The position numbers were made by a program, and so were the translations under genes. From positions 36,533,896 through 36,597,895 of the forward strand of contig NC_067206.1 of NCBI RefSeq assembly GCF_026262505.1: a stretch of 64,000 nucleotides of DNA, in the 5' to 3' direction. Under the pieces are notes generated by a model. That model did not search any database. It was given only the letters and a program-made list of their open reading frames with translations, and was not told where the DNA came from. Shown here in pieces: positions 52,722-60,067 of the stretch (position 1 is the first letter of the stretch; every line of letters starts with the position of its first letter). This DNA is from Trichomonas vaginalis G3 (lineage: Eukaryota > Parabasalia > Trichomonadida > Trichomonadidae).

Positions 52722-52860
52722 GTTCATCTACCCTACTTGTTTGAAGTTGTCAAAATACTCTGTTATTTTTCACGATTTTCATAGAGTTTTGGCGACTAAG
52801 TTTTTTTACTTACTCGCTGTTCTTCACTGTTTTCATACGGAATCTCTTCTCTCGGTTTTC
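52722..52860 (-). pseudogene. Relic of a second KilA-N gene
   Basis: Bases 52,741-52,770 are identical to 54,521-54,550, the 3' end of the KilA-N gene, and 52,771-52,800 resemble its inner part near 55,062-55,092. The middle is deleted. It follows the packaging ATPase as the intact gene's end follows the ATPase-tail relic at 54,465. Confidence 0.6.
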
Positions 52861-52882
52861 CGAGGGAAGCAAGCATATGCCA

Positions 52883-52921
52883 TTTTTTGACGAAGTGAAG
52901 GTTTGCACTTCGTCAAAAAAA
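52883..52921. repeat. Long perfect hairpin, copy 1
   Basis: Arms TTTTTTGACGAAGTG (52,883-52,897) and its reverse complement (52,906-52,920) with an 8-base loop. The same arms recur at 57,913-57,950, and both copies are followed by ATCCCTGAAATCA. Confidence 0.75.
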
Positions 52922-52942
52922 TCCCTGAAATCAAGAATTTTG

Positions 52943-53052
52943 TTGCTGAATTCAGCAAAAATAATGTTTAGGGTAGAAGGTTAGATCTAACCTCATTTCT
53001 ACCCTCCTTTCTACCCCAGTTATTTTATAAGCGTTTTACATGGTAAACGTTA
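52943..53052. repeat. Palindromic unit R1 with a 30-base cassette relic
   Basis: Palindrome TTGCTGAATTCAGCAA (52,943-52,958), then repeat R1 (52,971-53,016) with core GGTTAGATCTAACC between GGGTAGA and two TCTACCC boxes. About 30 bases after it match the 3' end of the 312-aa gene (as at 53,203), so this is the left end of a deleted cassette. Confidence 0.7.
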
Positions 53053-53202
53053 TTTTTTAAATTTTGTGAAAACTCAACGGTTTGACACATGCCCTAAAAA
53101 TTATTTTACTCAGAATTTTGTTGCTGAATTCAGCAAAAATAATGTTTAGGGTAGAAGGTTAGATCTAACCTCATTTCTACCCTCTTTTCTACCCCAGTTA
53201 TT

Positions 53203-54138
53203 TTATAAGCGTTTCACATGGTAAACGTTATGAATTCGTGAGACTCTAAACAGTTTCGTAGCTTCTATTTCTTCTTTTAGTACATCGAATGTTTTAACTA
53301 TGCCGAAGGTTTCTTTATACTTCTTCTTGACGTCAGATAGAAGGAAATCTTCTGCTGTTGGATAGTTTTTGTTCAGAAATTCTAACATGTCCATTTTATT
53401 TTCTGCTGGCTTTTCTGCTTCTTTCTTTAAATCTGCATAGTCGTTTCTCATTCTTTCTATCTCTTTGACGGAGTAGTTATATCTCCTCATTGCTGCTTTA
53501 CATTTAGAACATTGCGGGTTCATTTTTGCGTTATATTCTGAAACCTTACCTGCTAGAACAACTAAGGCGTCAATGGTTTTCTTTAACTCAAAAGCTGCTG
53601 GTTTTATCTGTTTATTCCATACTTTACCTCTTCTATCTTCATCTCTTATCTGCCATACACATTCTGCAACTAATGAAACAAAGTTGTCGTATGTCTTAAA
53701 CTCCCCCGATTTATATATGTCAGAGATGTTCTTATATACCATGTCGCAATCTTTGTCCATAACTTTATGGTTGCAATGAAAACCAAGGAATTCATAATTT
53801 ACCTTTCGTATGAACTTCTTTATTTCTACTGAGTCAGTTGCTTTGACTTCAATTTCGTCGAATTCAGGAATGGTTAGTTTTTGTTGCTGAATTTCAGGTA
53901 GTTTAGGCAAATGGTCAATAATGTCCTGCATTTCATAAAGATACTGTTCATTTGTTTCATCTTTCGCACTACAGTCTAAATTACTTGTTAAAAGTTCTTG
54001 CTTTATCTTCTGGATTTTTGTTTCGAAAGTATATGAAGAAGGAATGAAGTTTTTCATCTCTACCAACATTGACGTAGGATTCATGACTAACGAGTTTGGT
54101 GCTGTTGTTTGAATTGTTGTTGTGCCGATTGTTGACAT
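53203..54138 (-). CDS. Cassette protein of unknown function, copy 1 (311 aa)
   Basis: Not recognised. The start MSTIGTTTIQ at 54,138 is chosen because it lies just after the promoter box (54,151-54,167); the in-frame extension upstream is promoter sequence. The protein is mostly helical, with two Cys/His clusters that could bind zinc (HCNH near 145 and CSKCKA near 215), a coiled-coil stretch (about 220-245) and a basic end RIHNVYHVKRL. It differs from the copy at 56,667 by fewer than 20 residues. It is the only gene in the inverted-repeat cassette, so it may be a DNA-binding or recombinase-like protein that moves the cassette; no known transposase motif is visible, so this is a hypothesis. 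Confidence 0.65.
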   Translation of the reverse strand: MSTIGTTTIQTTAPNSLVMNPTSMLVEMKNFIPSSYTFETKIQKIKQELLTSNLDCSAKDETNEQYLYEMQDIIDHLPKLPEIQQQKLTIPEFDEIEVKATDSVEIKKFIRKVNYEFLGFHCNHKVMDKDCDMVYKNISDIYKSGEFKTYDNFVSLVAECVWQIRDEDRRGKVWNKQIKPAAFELKKTIDALVVLAGKVSEYNAKMNPQCSKCKAAMRRYNYSVKEIERMRNDYADLKKEAEKPAENKMDMLEFLNKNYPTAEDFLLSDVKKKYKETFGIVKTFDVLKEEIEATKLFRVSRIHNVYHVKRL

Positions 54139-54150
54139 TTCTGTTCTTTT

Positions 54151-54167
54151 ATACAAAATAAAAAAAT
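54151..54167 (-). promoter_or_regulatory. Element promoter box of cassette 1
   Basis: ATACAAAATAAAAAAAT on the plus strand, 12 bases upstream of the start at 54,138. The same box is found at 55,346, 56,046, 57,613, 57,972 and in element A at 9,446. Confidence 0.6.
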
Positions 54168-54302
54168 AAAAAAAAATAAAACTAACTTTATTTTTTATTT
54201 CGGGAAAATTCATGAAAATTCAAGAGGGTAGAAATGAGGGTAGAAAACAGGTTAGATCTAACCTTCTACCCTAAACATTATTTTTTGGTGTAAATTTCCT
54301 AA

Positions 54303-54328
54303 ACTGACTGACTGACTGACTGACTGAC
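54303..54328. repeat. ACTG tetranucleotide microsatellite
   Basis: Six and a half copies of ACTG, directly to the right of cassette 1. Confidence 0.9.
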
Positions 54329-54385
54329 GGCACAAAGTGGCATAACGAAAACATTAATATATATAAAATTCATGAAAATTCAAGA

Positions 54386-54500
54386 GGGTAGAAATGAGGG
54401 TAGAAATGAGGTTAGATCTAACCTTCTACCCTAAATTATATTTTTACTGAATTCAGCAACAAAATTCAAATTGTAAAAAAGTCAAGCTTGAAAAATAAAT
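54386..54500. repeat. Solo right-end repeat R4 and ATPase-tail relic
   Basis: R4 (54,386-54,431) has the right-end orientation; a slightly imperfect copy of the GAATTC palindrome follows (54,443-54,458). Then TTCAAATTGTAAAAA (54,465) repeats the 3' end of the packaging ATPase at 52,690. Confidence 0.65.
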
Positions 54501-54507
54501 GGTTCAT

Positions 54508-55332
54508 TTACTCTGCTTGTTTGAAGTTGTCAAAATACTCTGTTATTTTTTCCTTCAGTAGCGGTAAGTCTTCTTTGAAGGTAAGTATTGTACAACCTTT
54601 CATATCATAGTGTGTTTGAGGTAACGTATCTTGAACTATTTGTTTCACATCTTCATTCGGTGTCATTGAAATCGGTAAGTTTTCGCGATAGAACCAATTT
54701 CTGTCAGATTTGTAAATCTTAGCAAGGTCGTAAAAGCTTTTGTTGTTTCTTCTGACTAAATGCAACATAACCATATCTTTATCTTCTTCATTTTCCATCT
54801 CTTCAGTATAAATCATATACTTATAGTTCTTTTCCTTTCCTTTTGGTACCGAACGTGGTATTCTTTTCTGAATGCTTTTGTCTTTTGCTTCAATGACTTC
54901 ATCTTTTGCTTGAAGTTTCTTTTCCATCTCTTCACGTTCTTGTCTATGAATTTCGTCAAGAAGTCTGTAAATATACCAAGCATAACGAGGCGAAGCCCAC
55001 ATTGCAACAGCATTTACAAGAAGTCTATGTACATACCAACCTCTCAAACCATTTGGCAAATTTTTACGATTTTCATGAGTTTTAGGCGACCCCGAAAAAA
55101 GTCGGTCTCGCTGTGCTTCGCTCAAAAGTTCTTGTGTGCTTTGGTTTTTGAACCAATCGTCTGTATGTTTGGTATCTGGAGCAAAACATGCTGTCAAAAT
55201 ACTTTGCATTTGGTACATATCGTCTTTGACCGAACGAATGAGACGGAGTTGTTTGTTAAACTGTATGTACTCGTATTCTTCATTTATAGCTTCATGAACG
55301 ATAGCAGTTGTTGTGTTCTCTGTTGTTGACAT
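54508..55332 (-). CDS. KilA-N domain protein, 274 aa
   Basis: KilA-N is a DNA-binding domain of large DNA viruses, phages and their transposon relatives (BRO family in insect viruses). Residues about 15-125 show its pattern (DDWFKNQSTQELL, then GLRGWYVHRLLVNAVAMWASPRYAWYIYRLLDE). A coiled coil follows (about 125-155, REEMEKKLQAKDEVIEAKDK) and a C-terminal domain of about 110 residues not recognised. The start is MSTTENT at 55,332, after a promoter box. Its 3' part is duplicated as a relic at 52,722. It probably regulates transcription or replication of the element. Intact. Confidence 0.8.
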   Translation of the reverse strand: MSTTENTTTAIVHEAINEEYEYIQFNKQLRLIRSVKDDMYQMQSILTACFAPDTKHTDDWFKNQSTQELLSEAQRDRLFSGSPKTHENRKNLPNGLRGWYVHRLLVNAVAMWASPRYAWYIYRLLDEIHRQEREEMEKKLQAKDEVIEAKDKSIQKRIPRSVPKGKEKNYKYMIYTEEMENEEDKDMVMLHLVRRNNKSFYDLAKIYKSDRNWFYRENLPISMTPNEDVKQIVQDTLPQTHYDMKGCTILTFKEDLPLLKEKITEYFDNFKQAE

Positions 55333-55345
55333 ATCTGTCTTTACA

Positions 55346-55360
55346 TACAAAATAAAAAAA
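55346..55360 (-). promoter_or_regulatory. Element promoter box of the KilA-N gene
   Basis: ATACAAAATAAAAAA on the plus strand, 13 bases upstream of the start at 55,332; identical to the core found before three other genes of this region. Confidence 0.6.
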
Positions 55361-55420
55361 TATTTTATAAAAAAATTAGCGTTATTTTCTGACTTTCACA
55401 AAAGACCAAAAATAAACGCT

Positions 55421-56032
55421 TTACATGTATTTTTCAGCAACTTCGTCAAATAATTTTATAGCTTTATCTATCTCATCTACTTCAAACGTTTCTTTACCTT
55501 TTATGGGAGCACCATATATTTTCTCAAACTTTTCAAGTAGTTCTGTTTCTGCAGCTCTCATATCATTAGCAAACACAACCTTGACTCTATTGACTGTACT
55601 GTCATATCTTTGAGTTATATTATATGTTCTTCCTATCTTATATCTCTTTGTATTGAAGTCCTTCGGTTTCTGAACGATGTAAAGTAAGCCTTCACTGCAA
55701 CGTTCCGTATCGAATGAACCATATGTTATGAAGTTATATCCAACAACTGGGTCTAACCATAACAAAACTATTGGTATAAGACTTTTGTCGATGAGATATG
55801 CTGCAGTTCCATAGAATCTTACCGATATCATAAGCTCAGGATTTCTTGTCAAAATTTTCTGACTAGAAGCAATTCTAACCCAGTCCTTTGTTTTCTTTCC
55901 AGATGGAGATATAATGTCTGACAAAGAATATTTGTTGTATTTCTTTGAGTATCTTACGTTTAAATCACCTATTCTAACCACTTTGGTGTCATTGTCTATC
56001 TTTCTAACTGTTTCAAACTCAATGTTTGTCAT
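55421..56032 (-). CDS. KilA-N-like protein with GIY-YIG/T5orf172-type C-terminus, 203 aa
   Basis: Start MTNIEFET at 56,032, just after a promoter box (56,046). The N-terminal 105 residues are KilA-N-like (VRYSKKYNKYSLSDII; KTKDWVRIASSQKIL; IPIVLLWLDPVVGYNF). The C-terminal part begins GLLYIVQKP...RYKIGRTYNITQRYDS (about 120-150), the layout of the T5orf172/MUG113 branch of GIY-YIG nucleases, with a conserved Glu further on. This two-domain plan is common in giant viruses and related mobile elements. It could nick DNA at sites chosen by the KilA-N part. Intact. Nuclease activity is inferred, not shown. Confidence 0.72.
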   Translation of the reverse strand: MTNIEFETVRKIDNDTKVVRIGDLNVRYSKKYNKYSLSDIISPSGKKTKDWVRIASSQKILTRNPELMISVRFYGTAAYLIDKSLIPIVLLWLDPVVGYNFITYGSFDTERCSEGLLYIVQKPKDFNTKRYKIGRTYNITQRYDSTVNRVKVVFANDMRAAETELLEKFEKIYGAPIKGKETFEVDEIDKAIKLFDEVAEKYM

Positions 56033-56117
56033 TTCTGTTCTTACATACAAAATAAAAAAATAAATAAAAATAAAACTAACTTTATTTTTTCTATCTTAAG
56101 GAAAATCATGATTTTTG

Positions 56118-56192
56118 TTGCTGAATTCAGCAAAAATATATTTTAGGTGAAGAGGTGAGATCTCACCTGTTTTCTCACCTCTTTTTTCACCC
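56118..56192. repeat. Solo left-end unit R5, TCAC variant
   Basis: GAATTC palindrome TTGCTGAATTCAGCAA (56,118-56,133) and repeat R5 (56,146-56,192). The core is GGTGAGATCTCACC and the outer boxes are GGTGA and TCACC: inner and outer boxes have all changed together relative to the GGTTAG type. Confidence 0.72.
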
Positions 56193-56239
56193 TCGTGAAT
56201 TTTCAAGACTTCATTGTAAATGACCAAAAATATATTTTA

Positions 56240-56463
56240 GGGTAGATGGTTAGATCTAACCTCATTTCTACCCTCTTTTCTACCCCAGTTATTTTATAAG
56301 CGTTTTACATGGTAAACGTTATGAATTCGTGAGACTTTAAACAGTTTTGTAGCCTCTATTTCTTCTTTTAGTACATCGAATGTTTTAACGATACCGAAAG
56401 TTTCTTTATACTTCTTCTTGACGTCAGATAGAAGGAAATCTTCTGCTGTTGGATAGTTTTTGT
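56240..56463. repeat. Left-end unit R6 with a truncated cassette gene
   Basis: R6 (56,240-56,285), GTAGATGG variant, is followed by 56,294-56,463, a copy of the last 56 codons or so of the 312-aa gene on the minus strand. The copy ends abruptly at TTTTTGT and runs into the CAAGACTTCATTGTAAATGA string that also precedes R7 and R8. Confidence 0.75.
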
Positions 56464-56498
56464 CAAGACTTCATTGTAAATGACCAAAAATATATTTT

Positions 56499-56546
56499 AT
56501 GTTAGCATGTTAGATCTCACCTGTTTTCTAACCTCTTTTCTAACAT
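56499..56546. repeat. Chimeric left-end unit R7
   Basis: The left half of the core reads TGTTAGATCT (as in R13) and the right half CTCACCTGTTTTCT (as in R5), then outer box CTAACAT. It looks like a recombinant between two variants. Confidence 0.65.
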
Positions 56547-56666
56547 GGTCTAAAACACACAAAACTCATGAATTTTCAAGACTTCATTGTAAATGACCAA
56601 AAATATATTTTAGGGTAGATGGTTAGATCTAACCTCATTTCTACCCTCTTTTCTACCCCAGTTATT

Positions 56667-57605
56667 TTATAAGCGTTTTACATGGTAAACGTTATGAATT
56701 CGTGAGACTTTAAACAGTTTTGTAGCCTCTATTTCTTCTTTTAGTACATCGAATGTTTTAACTATGCCGAAGGTTTCTTTATACTTCTTCTTGACGTCAG
56801 ATAGAAGGAAATCTTCTGCTGTTGGATAGTTTTTGTTCAGAAATTCTAACATGTCCATTTTATCTTCTGCTGGTTTTTCTGCTTCTTTCTTTAAGTCAGC
56901 ATAGTCGTTTCTCATACGTTCTATCTCTTTGACGGAGTAGTTATATTTCCTCATTGCTGCTTTACATTTAGAACATTGCGGGTTCATTTTTGCGTTATAC
57001 ATTGAAATAAAACCAGCTAAAACAACTAAAGCGTCAATTGCTCTCTTCATCTCAAACATAGCGGGTCTTATTTGTTTGTTCCATACTTTGCCTCTTCTAT
57101 CTTTATCTCTTATCTGCCATACACATTCAGCAACTAACGAAACAAAGTTGTCGTAGGTCTTAAATTCTTCAGATTTATATATGTCAGAGATGTTCTTATA
57201 TACCATGTCGCAATCTTTGTCCATAACTTTATGGTTGCAATGAAATCCTAGAAACTCATAGTTTACCTTACGAATGAACTTCTTTATTTCTACTGAGTCA
57301 GTTGGTTTCACTTCTATTTCATCGAATTCAGGAATAGTGAGTTTTTGTTGTTGGATTTCAGGTAGTTTGGGTAAATGGTCAATAATGTCCTGCATTTCAT
57401 AAAGATACTGTTCATTTGTTTCATCTTTCGCACTACAGTCTAAATTACTTGTTAAAAGTTCTTGCTTTATCTTCTGGATTTCTGTTTCAAAAGTATATGA
57501 AGAAGGAATGAAGCTTTTCATCTCTACTAACATAGATGTTGGATTCATGACTAAAGAGTTTGGTGCTGTTGTTTGAATTGTTGTTGTGCCGATTGTTGAA
57601 ATCAT
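56667..57605 (-). CDS. Cassette protein of unknown function, copy 2 (312 aa)
   Basis: Near-identical to the protein at 53,203-54,138; substitutions cluster between residues about 195 and 225 (QIRPAMFEMKRAID here), the rest is almost the same, including the HCNH and CSKC pairs and the basic end. The start is MISTIGTTTIQ, where copy 1 has MSTIGTTTIQ; it follows the promoter box at 57,613. The two copies being intact while most element genes around are broken suggests recent spread or continuing selection. The stop is eight bases from repeat R8. Confidence 0.65.
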   Translation of the reverse strand: MISTIGTTTIQTTAPNSLVMNPTSMLVEMKSFIPSSYTFETEIQKIKQELLTSNLDCSAKDETNEQYLYEMQDIIDHLPKLPEIQQQKLTIPEFDEIEVKPTDSVEIKKFIRKVNYEFLGFHCNHKVMDKDCDMVYKNISDIYKSEEFKTYDNFVSLVAECVWQIRDKDRRGKVWNKQIRPAMFEMKRAIDALVVLAGFISMYNAKMNPQCSKCKAAMRKYNYSVKEIERMRNDYADLKKEAEKPAEDKMDMLEFLNKNYPTAEDFLLSDVKKKYKETFGIVKTFDVLKEEIEATKLFKVSRIHNVYHVKRL

Positions 57606-57612
57606 ATCTTTT

Positions 57613-57629
57613 ATACAAAATAAAAAAAA
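57613..57629 (-). promoter_or_regulatory. Element promoter box of cassette 2
   Basis: ATACAAAATAAAAAAAA on the plus strand, eight bases upstream of the start at 57,605. Confidence 0.55.
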
Positions 57630-57815
57630 TAAAAAAAATAAAACTAACTTTATTTTTTATTTCGGGAAAATTCATGAAAATTCAAGAGGGTAGAAATGAG
57701 GGTAGAAATGAGGTTAGATCTAACCATCTACCCTAAATTATATTTTTGGGTCCTTTACACTCATTACGAAGAAGTCTTGACAAAACATTTACGAAGAAGT
57801 CATGAAAATTCAAGA

Positions 57816-58195
57816 GGGTAGAAATGAGGGTAGAAATGAGGTTAGATCTAACCATCTACCCGACATTCTCGTCAAATGAAAAAAATGACACTTTTTCATT
57901 AGATAACTGTTATTTTTTGACGAAGTGAAGATTTACACTTCGTCAAAAAAATCCCTGAAATCATATCTTTTATACAAAATAAAAAAATAAAACTAACTTT
58001 ATTTTTTCTATCTTAAGGAAATTCATGAAAATTCAAGAGGGTAGAAATGAGGTTAGAAATGAGGTTAGATCTAACCATCTACCCTAAACATTATTTTTGG
58101 GTCCTTTACACTCATTACGAAGAAGTCTTGACAAAACATTTACGAAGAAGTCTTGACAAATTCAAGAGGGTAGAAATGAGGGTAGAAATGAGGTT
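57816..58195. repeat. Solo right ends R10, R11 and truncated R12, with a promoter lacking its gene
   Basis: R10 (57,816-57,861), R11 (58,039-58,084) and R12 (58,168-58,195, cut within its core) all have right-end orientation. Between R10 and R11 lie the second long hairpin (57,913-57,950) and a promoter box (57,972) with the start-codon context of the 312-aa gene (AAATCATATCTTTTATACAA), but no gene body: the frame is replaced by the hairpin after about three codons. Confidence 0.7.
57913..57950. repeat. Long perfect hairpin, copy 2
   Basis: Same 15-base arms as at 52,883, with two changes in the 8-base loop; followed by the same ATCCCTGAAATCA. Confidence 0.75.
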
Positions 58196-58266
58196 GCTGA
58201 GGAGACTGTTGTGGTTCTTTAGGTTCCTCTGGTTTGGGAATGGACTCGGTTGGTGGTACATCGGAC
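58196..58266 (-). pseudogene. Truncated start of a Pro/Gln-rich gene
   Basis: An ATG at 58,266 reads MSDVPPTESIPKPEEPKEPQ and a few codons more, then joins the cut repeat R12 at 58,195. The rest of the gene is lost. Not recognised. Confidence 0.35.
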
Positions 58267-58275
58267 ATCCGTTTG

Positions 58276-58540
58276 TGTCCTGTCGGAAGGAAGAACTTTT
58301 CCTGTCGGAAGGAAATTTTTTTCCCTTTGTCCGGAAAATTTTTTCCTGTCGGATGGAAAAACTTTTTCTGTCGGAAGGAAAAACTTTTTCTGAAGTTCGA
58401 CCAAAAAGTTCTCAATTTTCGAAAATTTGAATGGTTTACGGACGGACAACTGGAAGAGTTCTTCCTGTCGGAAGGAAAAATTTTTCCCTTTGTCCGGAAA
58501 ATTTTTTCCAGTTGTCGGGAAAATATTTTCCTGTCGGATG
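58276..58540. repeat. Array of CTGTCGGAAGGAAA units
   Basis: CTGTCGGAAGGAAA or CTGTCGGATGGAAA recurs about seven times, alternating with TTTTTCC runs and two TTTGTCCGGAAAATTTTTTC inserts. The units pair with each other as inverted repeats (TTTTTCC with GGAAAAA). Frames that run through it on either strand are repeat-driven. Confidence 0.7.
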
Positions 58541-58913
58541 GAAGGACTCGGAATGCCAGAAGGATTTGACGAGGCAATTTACCTAATTGAAATTAACGAC
58601 TGCGTAAAAGACTACTTGCGCAAGGTCATGAAGCCCCAAGGTCAAGTTCACCACTATTTCTGGAAGGGCTGCCTTGAATCTCGAGACTTCGACTGGAATT
58701 CCAATTCAAATACCAGAAAACACTCCTTTCGACGACATAAAGCAAGCAAAGAAAGAAGCTCTTGTTAAGTTCCTAAACAAACGTCCTTGGATAAAAATAC
58801 CAAACAAGGAGAACCCCCTACCCCATATGAAATTGGCAATTCAGTCTCTCCTTCGCTTCTCGGGTCAGCCGTTCTACATAACCTGTGAAGGCGACATCCA
58901 ACCAGTTCAGTAA
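58538..58913 (+). pseudogene. Frameshifted gene of unknown function
   Basis: Starts at MEGLGMPEGF (58,538) or MPEGF (58,553), where the repeat array ends, and changes frame near 58,675. Second part: PENTPFDDIKQAKKEALVKF and LPHMKLAIQSLLRFSGQPFY, stop at 58,913. About 120 codons. Not recognised. Codon use is somewhat GC-richer than its neighbours, so it may have been brought in with the repeat array. Confidence 0.4.
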
Positions 58914-58990
58914 ACATCTCATTTTAACTTCACTTTTTTATGTTTTTTGTGAAAGTGTCAAAAATAAATTGTTTTCATGAGTTTTCTACG

Positions 58991-59038
58991 ATGTTAGAAA
59001 AGTGGTTAGAAAACGTGTTAGATCTAACATGCTAACAT
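58991..59038. repeat. Solo right-end unit R13, TTAG variant
   Basis: Core TGTTAGATCTAACA with outer boxes ATGTTAG and CTAACAT; all boxes carry the same change, as in R7. It lies 13 bases beyond the stop of the next gene. Confidence 0.68.
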
Positions 59039-59050
59039 AAACATTATTTT

Positions 59051-59912
59051 TCAATACTTTTTCAGCACTTTTCCGTAGTTATATATGAAAGACAATTCGA
59101 GATAAAAGTCATAGTACAATGGAATAATATGTTGCACACCATTTGTTGTGAACCAAACTTGAAAGTCAGAGAAACTGTTACTAGGTGGTTCGTAGAATTT
59201 AGAAGCAAAGTCATAAAAGTCCTTACCAATACATAGAAAACTATTGTTGCTTGAACTGAAACTTGCATGACACATAACATTTTGAGGGTCAAACACGTTT
59301 CTATAAACTGTCAAATCTGCTGGTGGAAGTATAAATTGAAATGGACCATCTGGTGGTAATGGTTCGTTCTGGTTTAGTAACCGAAGAAATTGTGCCCAAG
59401 AACGTTTGTCTACTTTCCAAAATAAAAACTCTGTATCTCTTGGAGGGTTAATTTCAATCTTTTGAAATGAAACGGTGGAGTTCATCTTGTCATATTCTAG
59501 TTTCAGATAGTATGTTCCATTTAGTAAAGAGTCGTATTTTTCTTGAAATTCCCAATAATATTTGTTCATTTGAGTTTGAAAGTCATTTAGAGTTTTCTCA
59601 AAGACTTTCGTCTGAACGAACTGTAAAGATTCTCATTTCGTCAAATTTGTCTATTAGACCATCAGAACCTTTATACTGCCCATGAAAATATACTGCGAAC
59701 ATAAATGCGTTAGTTCTATTTGAAAACAAAACTCTTCTAAATCCTATTGCCTTTGCATCTGAAGGATTTTGAAGCCAACGAATTGGATAGTCAAACCTGT
59801 ATGCTCGGGATGAAATTTCTTCATCTGAAATAGTCCTACCAGCATTTGTAAAGATATAGTCTAACGGTTTTGTATCTGCTACTTTTGTTCTTTGTTTTTC
59901 AACCTGAAGCAT
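59051..59912 (-). pseudogene. Unknown element gene, one frameshift; paralogue of the gene at 63,660
   Basis: The first 104 codons (59,912-59,598) contain YRFDYPIRWLQNPSDAKAIG, almost the same as YRFDYPLRWLRDPSVTKAIG in the gene at 63,660. After a frame change near 59,590 the second part (59,569-59,051) is open, beta-rich and aromatic (DTEFLFWKVDKRSWAQFL). Not recognised beyond the paralogy; a virion surface or internal protein is possible. About 280 codons in all. Confidence 0.55.
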
Positions 59913-60017
59913 TTAATATATGTAAAAATATATTGTTTTAAAATGGTATGCCATTTCATATTTCTCATCTAACAAACAAGTTTCCCAACGGTCTTCTCCA
60001 ACAAACTCAGCGTACAT
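59913..60017 (-). CDS. Possible 34-aa protein
   Basis: ATG at 60,017 directly follows TTTTTTTATTTTATTTGAA, close to the element promoter box, and opens MYAEFVGEDRWETCLLDEKY. The stop TAA overlaps the leader of the next gene. Too short to judge by itself; the promoter and the composition support a real small gene. Not recognised. Confidence 0.35.
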   Translation of the reverse strand: MYAEFVGEDRWETCLLDEKYEMAYHFKTIYFYIY

Positions 60018-60067
60018 TTCAAATAAAATAAAAAAATGTCACTTTTTTTAAAATAAATTTTTTTATT

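Larger units (their letters stand above)
53121..54285. mobile_element. Nested cassette 1: 312-aa gene between inverted compound palindromes
   Basis: Left end: TTGCTGAATTCAGCAA at 53,121 and repeat R2 at 53,149-53,194. Right end: repeat R3 at 54,226-54,271 in inverted orientation. Reading inwards, both ends share AAATAATGTTTAGGGTAGAA followed by the GGTTAGATCTAACC core, an inverted repeat of about 40 bases. The GTAGAAGG variant is present in both ends of this cassette, while cassette 2 has GTAGATGG in both, so the ends travel as pairs. Confidence 0.65.
56590..57750. mobile_element. Nested cassette 2: 312-aa gene between inverted compound palindromes
   Basis: Left repeat R8 (56,613-56,658) and right repeat R9 (57,688-57,733) are inverted copies with the same GTAGATGG variant and flanking AAAAATATA on both sides. 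The layout and gene are the same as in cassette 1. The three strings CAAGACTTCATTGTAAATGA before R6, R7 and R8 suggest serial insertion at the same sequence. Confidence 0.65.

Noticed and set aside
58140-58577. A long minus-strand frame through the CTGTCGGAAGGAAA array
   Set aside because: The frame is open only because the repeat unit lacks stops; just the MSDVPP start at 58,266 looks like real coding sequence.
52943-59040. CRISPR array
   Set aside because: Repeats are compound palindromes of variable spacing at gene borders, in both orientations, with genes between, in a eukaryotic element; no regular spacers.
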